A stretch of DNA of 64,000 nt from Demequina activiva (GTDB taxonomy: Bacteria > Actinomycetota > Actinomycetes > Actinomycetales > Demequinaceae): NCBI RefSeq assembly GCF_016862815.1, contig NZ_BONR01000001.1:434001-498000 (forward strand), given 5' to 3'. The notes under the pieces were generated by a model. The model worked only from the letters and a program-made list of their open reading frames with translations. It was not told where the DNA came from and did no database searches. Position 1 is the first letter of the stretch, and the number at the start of each line of letters is the position of its first letter. Of the stretch, positions 55,297 through 64,000 are shown piece by piece. The position numbers and the translations under genes are program-made.

Positions 55297-56271
55297 TCAC
55301 CGCGCGGCGGATGTCTCCAGCGCGCGTCGCGCCTCGTACAGGGCGATCGACGCGGCCACCGACGCATTGAGGCTCTCGGTGTCGCTCGAGATCGGGATGG
55401 ACGCGATCTGGTCGCACGCCTCGCGCACCAGGCGTGACAGTCCGGCACCCTCGGCGCCGGCGACGATCACGAGCGGACCGTCGAGCAGATGCGAGTCTCC
55501 GATCGCGACCTCTCCCCCGGCATCAAGTCCCACCACGAAGCAGCCGGCCTTCTTGTACGCCTCGATCTGGCGGGTGAGGTTGGTGGCCCGCGCGACGGGA
55601 AGCCGCGAGGCCGCACCGGCAGAGACCTTCCACGCGGCGACGGTCACGCCGGCCGCGCGCCGCTCGGGGATCACGATGCCGGTCGCGCCGAACGCCGCCG
55701 CTGAGCGCATCACCGCACCCAGGTTGCGCGGGTCCTGGATGCCGTCGAGGGCGACGATGCGCACGGGCGCGGCGCCGTCCAGCAGGTCGTCGGCATTCGC
55801 GTACCGATACGGGGGAACCTCGAGCGCGACGCCCTGGTGAGGGCTGCCGCCTGCCAGGGCGTCCAGCGAGGCCTTGGTCACCTCGCGCACCTCGAGGCCC
55901 TGCTCGACGGCGAGCGAGACGATCTCCGTGATGCGGTCGTCAGCGTCGATGCGGTTGAACACGTGCAGCGCGTTCGCCGGCATCGCCATGCGCAGCGCCT
56001 CGAGCACGCTGTTGCGGCCGATCACCAGGTCGGTGGTGGTCGCGGTGCGGTCCCGCGGCGTGGTCCGCCCGGCCTTCTGGGGACGCTTGGCCGCGTCCGC
56101 CTCGGCACGCCTCTTCGCCTTGTACGCCTTGTGGTTGGGGCGGTCCTCGGCGCGGGGCGTGGGGCCCTTGCCCTCCAGCGCCTTGCGACCGTGCCCGCCG
56201 GTGCCGACGGATGCGCCCTTCTTCGAGCCCGAGTTGCGTGTCGCGCCGCGGCGCTTCGAGTTTCCAGCCAT
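55297..56271 (-). CDS. rlmB: 23S rRNA (guanosine2251-2'-O)-methyltransferase
   Basis: The 324-residue SPOUT enzyme 2'-O-methylates G2251 of 23S rRNA. After a basic disordered N-terminus (about 75 residues) come the substrate-binding domain (IGRNSVLEALRM) and the trefoil-knot domain with LDGIQDPRNLGAVMRSA, IVIPERRAAG and SESLNASVAAS-type ESLNASVAASIALYE. It is the last gene of the carD-ispD-ispF-cysS run, separated from cysS by a 203-bp gap holding a 98-bp palindromic element. TACCCT lies eight bases before ATG 56271. Confidence 0.93.
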   Translation of the reverse strand: MAGNSKRRGATRNSGSKKGASVGTGGHGRKALEGKGPTPRAEDRPNHKAYKAKRRAEADAAKRPQKAGRTTPRDRTATTTDLVIGRNSVLEALRMAMPANALHVFNRIDADDRITEIVSLAVEQGLEVREVTKASLDALAGGSPHQGVALEVPPYRYANADDLLDGAAPVRIVALDGIQDPRNLGAVMRSAAAFGATGIVIPERRAAGVTVAAWKVSAGAASRLPVARATNLTRQIEAYKKAGCFVVGLDAGGEVAIGDSHLLDGPLVIVAGAEGAGLSRLVREACDQIASIPISSDTESLNASVAASIALYEARRALETSAAR

Positions 56272-56336
56272 GCGCTCAGGGTAGTCGTGCGGCACGGTGA
56301 GGCGCGCATCGGCCGTTCGCGGACCACCTGCCCCGT

Positions 56337-56434
56337 CGACAGTTCGAACCAACCCGGGTGCCGACACCCCGAACCCCGCGGCCGCACAGGTGGCAGCGCC
56401 CGCGTGTCGCCTCGCGAGTGGTTCGAACTGTCGG
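56337..56434. repeat. 98-bp palindromic element, copy B
   Basis: Same length and plan as the element at 17592-17689: CGACAGTTCGAACCA at one end and its reverse complement at the other. In the opposite orientation it also shares the internal GGCGACACGC at the same distance from the end (positions 24-33) and a central GGCCGC. It lies between cysS and rlmB. Confidence 0.75.
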
Positions 56435-56474
56435 TGCGGACAGACGATGCGGCGGCTGGCCGAGCGGGAGCGCC

Positions 56475-57896
56475 TCAGTCGTCGGCGGCGAGGGACCAGC
56501 GCGCGCCGTCGGCGGCGTCCTCGATCACGATGCCGGCGGCGGCGAGGCGGTCGCGGATCTCGTCCGCCGTGCCCCAGTCCTTCGCGGCACGGGCGGCGGC
56601 ACGGGCCTCGATGTCCGCCTTCACCAGCGAGTCGAGCGCCGTCATCGCAGCACCGGACCCGGAGTCCGCGTCCGCCCACTCGTCGGATGCGGGGTCGAGG
56701 CCCAGGGTGTCGAGCATGGCCCGCACGGACACGAGCGCGGTCGCGACGGACTCCGCATCGCCCGCCGTGAGCGCGGCGTTGCCGGCCCGCACGGTCTCGT
56801 GGACGTGCGCCAGTGCACGCGGCACGCCCAGGTCGTCCTCCATCGCCTCGACGAACGGCACCGGCAGCTCGGTGGCACGCACGCTCGCGATGTCGACCGC
56901 GCCCACCTTCTCCGTCGCGCGCGTCACGAAGCCGGCCAGCCGCGCCCACGTCGCAGCCGCGTCCTCCATGGTCTGGTCCGAGTACTCGAGCATCGAGCGG
57001 TAGTGCACCTGCGCGAGAGCGAGGCGCAGGGCAGGCGCGGGGTAGCGCGACAGCACCTCGGTCACCAGCAGCCCGTTGCCCAGGGACTTGGACATCTTCG
57101 CGCCGGACTGCGTGACCCACGCGGAGTGCAGCCAGAGCCGGGCGAACGGATCGCCGGCGGCGCGGGACTGCGCCTGCTCGTTCTCGTGATGAGGGAAGCG
57201 CAGGTCGAGGCCGCCGCCGTGGATGTCGAACTCGCGGCCCAGGTAGCGCCGCGCCATCGCCGAGCACTCGATGTGCCAGCCCGGACGGCCGCGGCCCCAG
57301 GGCGAGTCCCATGCGGCCGTCTCCGGCTCGCCGTCCTTGGTGGCCTTCCACAGCGCGAAGTCGCGCGGGTCGCGCTTGACCTCTGCGGGAGCGTCCGGCG
57401 CCGGGGTGAGGTCCTCCAGGGCCTGGCGCGTCAGCGACCCGTACTCCGGGAACGACCGCACGTCGAAGTACACCGAGCCCTCGACCTCGTACGCGTGGCC
57501 GGACTCCACGAGCGCGGACACGAGTGCGACGATCTCCGGGATGTGTCCCGTGGCACGCGGCTCGGCGGCAGGCTGGCGCACGCCCACGGCGGCATAGGCC
57601 GCCTGGAACTCGCGCTCGAACCGCAGCGCCCACTGCCACCACGGCACGCCGGCATCGGCCGCCTTCGCGAGCGTCTTGTCGTCGATGTCGGTGACGTTGC
57701 GCACCATCGTGACCTCATGGCCGGTGCGCTCGAGCCAGCGGTGCAGCACGTCGAACGCGACGGCGCTGCGCAGGTGACCCACGTGGGGACTGCCCTGCAC
57801 GGTGGGACCGCACAGGTAGATGCCCACCTTCCCGGGCTCGAGCGGCGTGAAGTCGCGCTCGGTGCGGGTGGCGGTGTCGAACAGGCTCAGAGTCAC
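56475..57896 (-). CDS. cysS: Cysteinyl-tRNA synthetase
   Basis: CysS charges tRNA-Cys. The 473-residue class I enzyme has the zinc cysteine in YLCGPTV, HIGH-equivalent [25 protein letters not shown] and [10 protein letters not shown]-terminal anticodon-binding domain is present. GTG 57896 starts ten bases after the ispF stop in the conserved ispD-ispF-cysS order. Confidence 0.96.
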   Translation of the reverse strand: MTLSLFDTATRTERDFTPLEPGKVGIYLCGPTVQGSPHVGHLRSAVAFDVLHRWLERTGHEVTMVRNVTDIDDKTLAKAADAGVPWWQWALRFEREFQAAYAAVGVRQPAAEPRATGHIPEIVALVSALVESGHAYEVEGSVYFDVRSFPEYGSLTRQALEDLTPAPDAPAEVKRDPRDFALWKATKDGEPETAAWDSPWGRGRPGWHIECSAMARRYLGREFDIHGGGLDLRFPHHENEQAQSRAAGDPFARLWLHSAWVTQSGAKMSKSLGNGLLVTEVLSRYPAPALRLALAQVHYRSMLEYSDQTMEDAAATWARLAGFVTRATEKVGAVDIASVRATELPVPFVEAMEDDLGVPRALAHVHETVRAGNAALTAGDAESVATALVSVRAMLDTLGLDPASDEWADADSGSGAAMTALDSLVKADIEARAAARAAKDWGTADEIRDRLAAAGIVIEDAADGARWSLAADD

Positions 57897-57906
57897 GCGT
57901 GTCAGG

Positions 57907-58392
57907 CTACCGGTCGGATGCAGGGAAGACGAGTGCGGTGGCGATGGCCGCGACGCCCTCGCCGCGCCCCGTCAGGCCCAGCCCGTCCGTGGTGGTCGCG
58001 CTGACGCTCACGGGCGCCCCTGCGGCCTCGGACAGTGCAGCCTCGGCCTGCGCACGCCGCGGCGCGAGCTTGGGACGGTTGCCCAGGACCTGCACGGCCA
58101 CGTTGCCGATCTCGAACCCGGCCTCGCGCACCAGGCGGGCGGTCTCGGCCAGCAGGGCGGCGCCGCTGGCTCCAGCCCACTCGGTCCGGTCCACGCCAAA
58201 GTTCGACCCCAGGTCGCCCAGCGCTGCTGCGCTCAGGAGGGCGTCGCAGGCCGCGTGCGCGGCGACGTCTCCGTCCGAATGCCCGGACAGCGGCAGCTCG
58301 CCCGGCCAGGTCAGGCCGGCCAGCGCCAGGTCGCCGTCGCTGGGCTCGCCGAACGCGTGGACGTCCACGCCGATGCCGGTGCGGGGGGTCAT
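57907..58392 (-). CDS. ispF: 2-C-methyl-D-erythritol 2,4-cyclodiphosphate synthase
   Basis: IspF forms MEcPP in the MEP pathway. The 161-residue trimeric enzyme has the zinc site GVDVHAF (Asp and His) and [17 protein letters not shown], and [17 protein letters not shown] at the end. The ATG overlaps the ispD stop in ATGA. Confidence 0.95.
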   Translation of the reverse strand: MTPRTGIGVDVHAFGEPSDGDLALAGLTWPGELPLSGHSDGDVAAHAACDALLSAAALGDLGSNFGVDRTEWAGASGAALLAETARLVREAGFEIGNVAVQVLGNRPKLAPRRAQAEAALSEAAGAPVSVSATTTDGLGLTGRGEGVAAIATALVFPASDR

Positions 58393-59060
58393 GCGTCCTC
58401 CTTGAGCGAGGCGATGTGCAGGGCCAGGGGCAGGTCCGCTGGGAGGGTCACCTTGAAGCCCCACTCGTGCCCGTCCACGGCGACGATGCGGTAGCCCAGC
58501 TCGCGCGCCAGGGTCGCATCGTCCGTCGCGCCTGCGCGCCCTCGAGCGTGCGCGTCGAGAGCCACCCGGGCGCGGAACGTCTGGGGGGTCTGCACGGTGC
58601 GGAAGGCGTCGCGATCGACGGGCTCGCCCAGGGTGCCGTCCGGCGCGGGCGCCGCGACGAGCGTGTCGACCACGGGAAGCACGGGGATGGCGCCATCCGC
58701 TCCGGACTCGACGGCGGCGACGGTGGCACGCATCGTCTCGACGGGCTGGAACGCGCGGGCGGCGTCGTGGATCAGGACGATGTCGTGATCCGCGAGATCG
58801 AGCGCGGCCAGGCCCAGCGCGACGGACTGCTGACGCGCCTGCCCTCCGGCGACCACGGTCGCGCGGCCATCCACCGCCTCGCGGAAGGCGTCGAGGTGAG
58901 CGGCCGGGGCGGTGACGACCACCGCATCGGCCGTCTCACAGACGCCGTCGAGGGCCCACGCGACGAGCGCGCGGCCCTCGATCGGAAGCAGCGCCTTGGG
59001 CACATCGGCCCCGAGGCGGGTTCCGGAGCCGGCGGCCGTGACGACCGCCGCGACGGTCAC
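58389..59060 (-). CDS. ispD: 2-C-methyl-D-erythritol 4-phosphate cytidylyltransferase
   Basis: IspD joins MEP to CTP. The 223-residue enzyme begins [17 protein letters not shown] with PKALLPI in the nucleotide loop, and has HDAARAF and TPQTFRARV. Its GTG overlaps the carD stop in GTGA, so carD, ispD and ispF are translationally linked. Confidence 0.95.
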   Translation of the reverse strand: MTVAAVVTAAGSGTRLGADVPKALLPIEGRALVAWALDGVCETADAVVVTAPAAHLDAFREAVDGRATVVAGGQARQQSVALGLAALDLADHDIVLIHDAARAFQPVETMRATVAAVESGADGAIPVLPVVDTLVAAPAPDGTLGEPVDRDAFRTVQTPQTFRARVALDAHARGRAGATDDATLARELGYRIVAVDGHEWGFKVTLPADLPLALHIASLKEDA

Positions 59061-59539
59061 GAGGCGAGGACCTCGTCCAGCCGTGCCTCGGCGGTGGGCT
59101 CGTCGCACTTCTCGGCCAGCGCGAGCTCGCTCACGAGGATCTGGCGAGCCTTGTGGAGCATGCGCTTCTCGCCCGCCGACAGACCCTTGTCGGTGTCGCG
59201 GCGGGACAGGTCGCGCACCACCTCGGCGACGCGGATCACGTCACCGGAGGCGAGCTTCTCGACGTTAGCCTTGTAGCGACGCGACCAGTTGGTGGGCTCC
59301 TCGATGTAGGGCTCGCGCAGGACGCCGAACACCTTCTCGAGGCCGGCCTCGTCCACGACGTCGCGGACTCCCACGAGGTCGACGTTCTCTGCCGGGACCT
59401 CGATGGTGAGGTCTCCCTGCGCCACCTTGAGCTTGAGGTAGGTCTTCTCCTCGCCCTTGATGGTGCGCTTCTTGATGTCCTGGATCTTCGCCGCACCGTG
59501 GTGCGGGTAGACGACGGTCTCGCCGACGACGAAATTCAT
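59057..59539 (-). CDS. carD: CarD-family RNA polymerase-binding transcription factor
   Basis: CarD binds the RNA polymerase beta subunit and stabilises the open promoter complex, controlling rRNA and other promoters. The 160-residue protein has the N-terminal RNAP-interaction domain ([30 protein letters not shown]) and a C-terminal helical domain with the conserved [20 protein letters not shown] 59539 is the standard start. A TAGAAT -10 box lies about 32 bases upstream. It heads the ispD-ispF-cysS operon. Confidence 0.96.
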   Translation of the reverse strand: MNFVVGETVVYPHHGAAKIQDIKKRTIKGEEKTYLKLKVAQGDLTIEVPAENVDLVGVRDVVDEAGLEKVFGVLREPYIEEPTNWSRRYKANVEKLASGDVIRVAEVVRDLSRRDTDKGLSAGEKRMLHKARQILVSELALAEKCDEPTAEARLDEVLAS

Positions 59540-59571
59540 GATGGAGGTGAGCCCCTTCTTCGCGGAGTGCC

Positions 59572-59577
59572 ATTCTA
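59572..59577 (-). promoter_or_regulatory. -10 box of the carD operon
   Basis: TAGAAT on the minus strand is followed by a 32-base leader to the carD ATG. TTAAGG lies 16 bases upstream as a weak -35 element. Confidence 0.6.
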
Positions 59578-59701
59578 CCACCGCGATCGGACCCCTTAAC
59601 AGGGCGGCCGTTTCTTGTCCAGCACCGACGCGCCGGTGGAGCCCACGTGCCTGGCACCAGTATCCTTGACGCAGTTCGCCCTTCGAAAGGAAACCGTCGC
59701 C

Positions 59702-60169
59702 GTGAAGTCCCCCGTCGCCGCAGGTGCCGCCGTCGCCCTCGCCGCTGTCGCTCTGGCCGGCTGCTCCTACGTGAACCCCATCACGACGCAGGAGAACTAC
59801 GCCGCATCCGACGGCACGCAGCTGCAGATCGGTGAGGTCGAGGCGCTGAACCTGATCGTGGTCTCGCCTGGCGCGGGCGAGCCGGGAACGCTCATCGGCA
59901 CGCTCCACAACAGTGCGGACGAGGACATCGACGTGCAGGTGACGTTCGACGGCGAGACGGCCACCACGGTGACCGTTCCCGCTGGCATGAACCAGCAGAT
60001 GGGGCCCGGCGACGACGCGACGGAGGTGCCGGGAACCACGGAGGTGCTCCCCGGCCTCCTCACCGAGGTCACGTTCACCTCGCAGGTGGACGGGACCTTC
60101 ACGGTCGCCGTGCCCGTCATGGATGGCACCCTGGCCGAGTACGAGGACGTCCTCGAGGAGATCGGCTGA
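59702..60169 (+). CDS. LpqE-like lipoprotein
   Basis: The 155-residue protein has a lipoprotein signal with lipobox LAGC near residue 21 and a small beta-rich domain ([37 protein letters not shown]). In mycobacteria lpqE lies divergent from carD, as here, so this is probably its counterpart; the function is unknown. GTG 59702 has AAAGGA upstream. It converges with pstB across a hairpin-rich 237-bp gap. Confidence 0.8.
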   Translation: MKSPVAAGAAVALAAVALAGCSYVNPITTQENYAASDGTQLQIGEVEALNLIVVSPGAGEPGTLIGTLHNSADEDIDVQVTFDGETATTVTVPAGMNQQMGPGDDATEVPGTTEVLPGLLTEVTFTSQVDGTFTVAVPVMDGTLAEYEDVLEEIG

Positions 60170-60246
60170 CGCTGCGGGCGTTCGGTCTCGTGGCGGCTGC
60201 AGACGCCACTGACCTGCACCTCACCACACGGCTGTGACTCCTGGGG

Positions 60247-60306
60247 CACACGGGTGACACGTGCCGTCCCTTCCGCCGCTCCATCCCCACGTGTCACGCC
60301 CGTGTG
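60247..60306. terminator. Long hairpin between convergent lipoprotein and pst genes
   Basis: CACACGGGTGACACGTG (60247-60263) pairs with CACGTGTCACGCCCGTGTG (60288-60306) with a small bulge and a 24-base loop. A related CACCACACGG-CTGTGAC string lies just before it. It probably ends both transcripts. Confidence 0.5.
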
Positions 60307-60357
60307 GTGACGGGCCACCGCGGGCACCCCGGCCGATGCGTGGGCCCGGACAGCGCT

Positions 60358-60388
60358 GCGGCGCCGCCCCACTGGGGAACGGCGCCGC
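60358..60388 (-). terminator. Hairpin after pstB
   Basis: GCGGCGCCG and CGGCGCCGC form a nine-bp stem 18 bases beyond the pstB stop codon. Confidence 0.6.
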
Positions 60389-60406
60389 TGCGAGGCTGGC
60401 GTGGGC

Positions 60407-61186
60407 TCAGCCGAAGCGACCCGAGATGTAGTCCTCGGTGGCCTTCTCCGACGGGGTGGAGAACATCGTGGGCGTGTCGTTCATCTCGATGAGCTTGCCG
60501 GGCTTGCCGGTGCCGGCGATGTTGAAGAACGCGGTCTTGTCCGAGACCCGCGCCGCCTGCTGCATGTTGTGCGTCACGATCACGATCGTGTACTGGTCCT
60601 TGAGATCCGCGATGAGGTCCTCGATCGCGAGCGTCGAGATGGGGTCCAGGGCCGAGCATGGCTCGTCCATGAGCATCACGTCCGGCTTGATCGCGATCGC
60701 TCGTGCGATGCACAGGCGCTGCTGCTGACCGCCGGACAGCGAGGAGCCCGGCTTGTCGAGGCGGTCCTTGACCTCCTCCCACAGGTTCGCGCCCTTGAGC
60801 GCGGACTCGACGATGTCGTCCGCATCCGACTTCGACAGGCGCTTGTTGTTGAGCTTCATGCCTGCGAGCACGTTCTCCGCGATGGACATCGTGGGGAATG
60901 GGTTGGGGCGCTGGAACACCATGCCCACGTGGCGGCGGACGGTGACGGGGTCCACGTCCTCGCCGTAGAGATCCACGCCGTCCATGAGGACCTCGCCCTC
61001 GACGCGGGCGCCGGGGATGACCTCGTGCATGCGGTTCAGGGTGCGCAGGAAGGTGGACTTGCCGCATCCCGACGGGCCGATGAAGGCGGTGACGGACTTG
61101 GGCTCGATCGACAGCGAGACGTCCTCCACGGCCAGGAAGCTGCTGTAGTAGACGTTCAGGTTGTTGATGTCGATGCGCTTGGACAC
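60407..61186 (-). CDS. pstB: Phosphate ABC transporter ATP-binding protein
   Basis: PstB hydrolyses ATP to drive high-affinity phosphate uptake. The 259-residue protein has Walker [19 protein letters not shown], signature [15 protein letters not shown] and Walker [14 protein letters not shown], with the PstB-specific [19 protein letters not shown] ending. GTG 61186 has GGAG upstream. It is the last gene of pstSCAB; phoU is not adjacent. Confidence 0.96.
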   Translation of the reverse strand: MSKRIDINNLNVYYSSFLAVEDVSLSIEPKSVTAFIGPSGCGKSTFLRTLNRMHEVIPGARVEGEVLMDGVDLYGEDVDPVTVRRHVGMVFQRPNPFPTMSIAENVLAGMKLNNKRLSKSDADDIVESALKGANLWEEVKDRLDKPGSSLSGGQQQRLCIARAIAIKPDVMLMDEPCSALDPISTLAIEDLIADLKDQYTIVIVTHNMQQAARVSDKTAFFNIAGTGKPGKLIEMNDTPTMFSTPSEKATEDYISGRFG

Positions 61187-61208
61187 GAGAGGCTCCGGTT
61201 CCTTTGGC

Positions 61209-62174
61209 TCAGCGGCCGGTCTTGGGGGAGAAGTACTTGGCGATCAGGCGAGCGATGAGGTTGAGGGACATCACGATGAGGATCAGCACCAGGGCCGCGG
61301 CCCAGGCACGCATTTCCGTGATGTTGGCCACGCACGCCACGTCGGGGTTGTTGCAGGGCTGCTCGCCCTTGCGCCACTCCGAGACGATGTAGACGGGCAG
61401 GCTCATCATGCGGCCGTCGAACAGGTTGTAGTTGAGCGAGTCGGCGACGCCCACCGCGATCAGCAGTGGTGCCGTCTCGCCGATCACGCGCGCGATGGCG
61501 AGCGTCACTCCGGTGGTGATGCCGGCGATCGCGGTGCGGACCACGACCTTCATGACGGTCAGCCACTTGGGCACGCCCAGGGCATACGAGGCCTCGCGCA
61601 GCTCGTTGGGGACCAGTCGCAGCATCTCCTCGGAGGAGCGCACCACCACCGGGATCATCAGGACCGAGAGCGCGACGGCTCCCACGATGCCGAGCTTGGT
61701 GCCCGGCCCCACGATGATCGCGAACACCGCGTACGCGAACAGACCGGCCACGATGGAGGGGATGCCCGTCATGACGTCCACGAAGAACGTGACCGAGCGC
61801 TTGAGCCATCCTCGACCGTACTCGACCAGGTAGATGGAGGTGAGCAGACCGATGGGCACGGAGATGACCGTCGCGGCGAGGGTCATCATCACGGTGCCCC
61901 AGATGGCGTGGAAGATGCCGCCCTCCGGCATGCCGCCGAAGATGTTGCGCATGTCCTGGGTGAGGAAGTCCCAGTTGAAGTTGTTCTCGCCGTTCGAGTC
62001 CACGAAGAAGCGATCGAGGCCACGGTCGATGACCGTGAAGGACAACCACACCAGTGGGATGAGCGCGAGGATGAACGCGCCGTAGACCACGGCAGTCATC
62101 CAATTGTTGAGGAACTTGCGCCGGCCGGTGAGCGCACCCAGGGGCGACGTGGTCTCCGTCGTCATGTCGGTCAT
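61209..62174 (-). CDS. pstA: Phosphate ABC transporter permease PstA
   Basis: The 321-residue permease has six membrane helices, two between residues 25 and 100 and four from 115 onward, with the cytoplasmic EAA loop [20 protein letters not shown] contacting PstB. Its ATG shares one base with the pstC stop (TGATG), so the two permeases are translated together. Confidence 0.95.
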   Translation of the reverse strand: MTDMTTETTSPLGALTGRRKFLNNWMTAVVYGAFILALIPLVWLSFTVIDRGLDRFFVDSNGENNFNWDFLTQDMRNIFGGMPEGGIFHAIWGTVMMTLAATVISVPIGLLTSIYLVEYGRGWLKRSVTFFVDVMTGIPSIVAGLFAYAVFAIIVGPGTKLGIVGAVALSVLMIPVVVRSSEEMLRLVPNELREASYALGVPKWLTVMKVVVRTAIAGITTGVTLAIARVIGETAPLLIAVGVADSLNYNLFDGRMMSLPVYIVSEWRKGEQPCNNPDVACVANITEMRAWAAALVLILIVMSLNLIARLIAKYFSPKTGR

Positions 62175-63178
62175 CAGTTCGCTCCATCGAAGTCGGCACG
62201 GCGGGACACGATCCAGCGCGCGAGCATGTTCACGAGCAGGGTGATCACGAACAGCGCGAGGCCCATCGTGATGAGCGCGGAGACGCCGTCCTGGTTCGCC
62301 TCGGGGAACTGCAGGGCGATGTAGGAGGCGATCGTGTTGTGCTGCGCGGCCTGCAGGATGTAGGGCGAGAACGTGAGCCCGGGCGAGAGGATCATGTAGA
62401 CCGCCATGGTCTCGCCGAGCGCGCGGCCCAGGCCCAGCATGGTGGCGCCGATCATGCCGGAGCGCCCGAACGGGAACACTGCCATCTTGATCATCTCCCA
62501 GCGCGTCGCGCCCATGGCGAGCGCCGCCTCCTCGTGGAGGGTGGGAGTCTGCAGGAAGACCTCGCGGGTGACCGCGGTGATGATGGGGATGATCATGATC
62601 GCGAGCACGATGCCGGCGGACAGCGCCACGCGGCCCGTGCCGGACACGGAGCCGTCGTCGGCGGCCGCGAACAGCGGGATCCACCCCAGGTAGCGCTCGA
62701 GGAACTCGTAGAAGGGCTGCAGCACCGGGATCACCACGATCGCGCCCCAGAGGCCGTAGACCACGGAGGGGATCGCTGCGAGCAGGTCGATGAGGTAGCC
62801 CAGGCCCTGCGCGAGGCGGCGCGGGGCGTAGTGCGAGATGAACAGCGCGATGCCGATCGACAGCGGGGTCGCGATGAGCAGGGCGATCGCGGAGATCAGC
62901 ACCGTGCCGTAGACCAGGAAGCCGATGGTCGCGAGCAGCGTCTCGTTGGACTCGGTGCCCAGCCAGTGGACCTTGTCCGAGAGCTCGGCGGACGAGGCCG
63001 TCATTGCCGGCCACGCCTCGATGAGGAGGAAGGTCGCGACCGCAGCGAGCGTCACGAGGATCAGCGTCGCGGCGCCGGCGGACAGTCCGCCGAAGAGGCG
63101 GTTGGCGGCTGCGCCTGGATGGGTGGAGTACTCCTGGGCGTCCGCCTGGGGGGCAGGCGGTTCCTGGGTGGTCGTCAC
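62174..63178 (-). CDS. pstC: Phosphate ABC transporter permease PstC
   Basis: The 334-residue permease has an N-terminal cytoplasmic tail, about six helices and the EAA loop HEEAALAMGATRWEMIKMAV. GTG 63178 is chosen because GGAGAG lies seven bases upstream. A longer reading frame from ATG 63205 would begin at the base of the pstS-pstC hairpin with no ribosome-binding site. Confidence 0.94.
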   Translation of the reverse strand: MTTTQEPPAPQADAQEYSTHPGAAANRLFGGLSAGAATLILVTLAAVATFLLIEAWPAMTASSAELSDKVHWLGTESNETLLATIGFLVYGTVLISAIALLIATPLSIGIALFISHYAPRRLAQGLGYLIDLLAAIPSVVYGLWGAIVVIPVLQPFYEFLERYLGWIPLFAAADDGSVSGTGRVALSAGIVLAIMIIPIITAVTREVFLQTPTLHEEAALAMGATRWEMIKMAVFPFGRSGMIGATMLGLGRALGETMAVYMILSPGLTFSPYILQAAQHNTIASYIALQFPEANQDGVSALITMGLALFVITLLVNMLARWIVSRRADFDGAN

Positions 63179-63208
63179 GCGCGCTCTCCGTTGGTTGGTG
63201 AACATGAC

Positions 63209-63244
63209 GGTGGTGGGTTCATCCTGTCGGACGAACCCACCACC
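63209..63244 (-). terminator. pstS-pstC intercistronic hairpin
   Basis: GGTGGTGGGTTC and its complement form a perfect 12-bp stem with a 12-base loop, 15 bases after the pstS stop. Such hairpins often cause partial termination or protect the pstS mRNA end, so binding protein is made in excess over permeases. Confidence 0.7.
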
Positions 63245-63259
63245 GGTCTAGTTGAGTGG

Positions 63260-64000
63260 TCAGCCCGCCGCGATCCCGTCGAGGATCCCGATCACACGCT
63301 CGGACAGCGACGCCGAGATGGGCGACGATCCGGCGGCGGAGGCGGCCTGGTTCTGACCGTCCTCCGACGCCACGTACTTGACGAACTCGGTCACGAGGTT
63401 GCGCTCGGCCTCGTCGTCGTACTGCTGGCACACGATCGTGTAGGACACGAGCACGAGCGGGTAGGCGCCCGAGGCGGTCGTGGTGCGGTCCAGCTCGAAT
63501 GCGAGGTCGTTCTCACCGTTGGCGCCGGTGGACAGCGGCGACGCATCGACGACGGCCGCAGCGGCCTCCGCGGAGAACGGCACGTACTCCTCGCCCACCT
63601 TCAGGGCGACGGTGCCGAGCTCGCCGGCACGCGAGGCGTCTGCGTAGCCGATGGCGCCGGTGTTGTCCTGAACGATCTGGACCACGGCGGAGGTGCCGGG
63701 GCCGGACTCGCCGGACGCACCCTGCCAGTCACCCGAGGTCTCCTCGGCGGGCCAGTTGCTCGCAGCCTTGACGAGGTAGTCCTGGAAGTTCTCGGTGGTG
63801 CCGGACTCGTCCGCGCGGTGCACGATCGTGATCGGCGTGCTGGGAAGCTCCGCGTCGGGGTTCTGCTCGGCGATCGCGGCGTCGTCCCACGAGGTGATCT
63901 CGCCGTTGAAGATGCCCGCGATGGTGTCCGCGTCCATGTTCAGCGAGTCGATGCCCTCGAGGTTGAAGATGACGGCAACCGGTGAGATGTACAGCGGGAG
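63260..64000 (-). CDS. pstS: Phosphate-binding protein PstS (C-terminal part; runs off the window)
   Basis: The visible 246 residues are the C-terminal two-thirds of the periplasmic-type phosphate-binding protein. Visible motifs are LPLYISPVAVIFNLEGI, FNGEITSWDDAAI, the phosphate loop RADESGTTENFQDYL and GAIGYADASRAGEL. The signal peptide, lipobox and promoter lie beyond the right edge. Phosphate-starvation control through PhoP/PhoR is expected but the sites are not in view. Confidence 0.95.
   Translation of the reverse strand, partial: LPLYISPVAVIFNLEGIDSLNMDADTIAGIFNGEITSWDDAAIAEQNPDAELPSTPITIVHRADESGTTENFQDYLVKAASNWPAEETSGDWQGASGESGPGTSAVVQIVQDNTGAIGYADASRAGELGTVALKVGEEYVPFSAEAAAAVVDASPLSTGANGENDLAFELDRTTTASGAYPLVLVSYTIVCQQYDDEAERNLVTEFVKYVASEDGQNQAASAAGSSPISASLSERVIGILDGIAAG

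Noticed and set aside
63179..63205. Longer PstC start at ATG 63205
   Set aside because: No ribosome-binding site, and the ATG sits at the foot of the pstS-pstC hairpin; GTG 63178 has GGAGAG at good spacing.

Overview
The window is about 70% GC with almost every gap filled by a gene. It carries conserved actinobacterial neighbourhoods: an rpf-position gene followed by rsmA and ispE, divergent rsmI and pmt, carD-ispD-ispF-cysS-rlmB, a Glp/RimJ/GlpR-type trio, LytR_C with DUF3263 near groEL, and DUF3027 with a cold-shock gene. This points to a Gram-positive actinobacterium, most likely of the order Micrococcales (a Demequinaceae or Cellulomonadaceae relative is my guess). I see no prophage, insertion sequence, CRISPR array or rRNA. 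Nothing looks broken by frameshift. pstS runs off the right edge.

Layout. 0-5.5 kb: a secreted SLH-repeat protein, tRNA-Gln, a TetR regulator, mscL, and a minus-strand operon of a G5/transglycosylase wall hydrolase, rsmA and ispE. 5.4-12.5 kb: tatD, metG, a VanY-type peptidase and rsmI on the minus strand, then a dimethylargininase-like gene and a protein O-mannosyltransferase on the plus strand. 12.5-17.6 kb: transglutaminase-like protein, AI-2E-family membrane protein, FKBP lipoprotein, AsnC regulator and ornithine cyclodeaminase. 17.7-26.7 kb: surface-glycan genes (flippase-like membrane protein, sulfotransferase, UDP-GlcNAc epimerase, GH92 mannosidase, GT4 glycosyltransferase). 26.7-30.5 kb: Glp/RimJ/GlpR, 5-formyl-THF cyclo-ligase and an FmdB zinc ribbon. 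30.5-34.6 kb: a 1358-residue helicase-like protein with eroded ATPase motifs. 34.7-44 kb: tRNA-Arg, aldo/keto reductase, NlpC/P60 hydrolase, DtxR, UDP-glucose dehydrogenase, mannose-6-phosphate isomerase, serC, a CAP-domain secreted protein, DUF3027 and a cold-shock protein. 44-50.6 kb: HD hydrolase, orphan WXG100 protein, groEL with CIRCE, LytR_C, DUF3263, ung, tRNA-Thr, and a DsbA/MauE pair. 50.7-55.3 kb: a polytopic Ser/Thr kinase, an MsiK-type sugar ATPase and a DUF4032 protein. 55.3-64 kb: rlmB, cysS, ispF, ispD, carD, an LpqE-like lipoprotein and the pstSCAB phosphate transporter.

Shared themes. Cell-envelope construction dominates: wall hydrolases, a putative O-mannosylation enzyme with plausible Ser/Pro-rich secreted clients, mannose metabolism and a division scaffold. 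Three MEP-pathway genes (ispD, ispE, ispF) are present. Many genes have a TANNNT box 6-7 bases before the start codon, suggesting leaderless transcripts.

Signals that ordinary gene annotation does not explain: at least 41 copies of the 8-mer GCATCGGC (either strand), 28 of them extending to GCATCGGCC, including 11 in the small intergenic fraction; two 98-bp palindromic elements of exactly equal length with matching ends; two direct repeats with an 11-bp period (MtrA-like) before wall-hydrolase genes; and a second degenerate CIRCE inside the groEL promoter.
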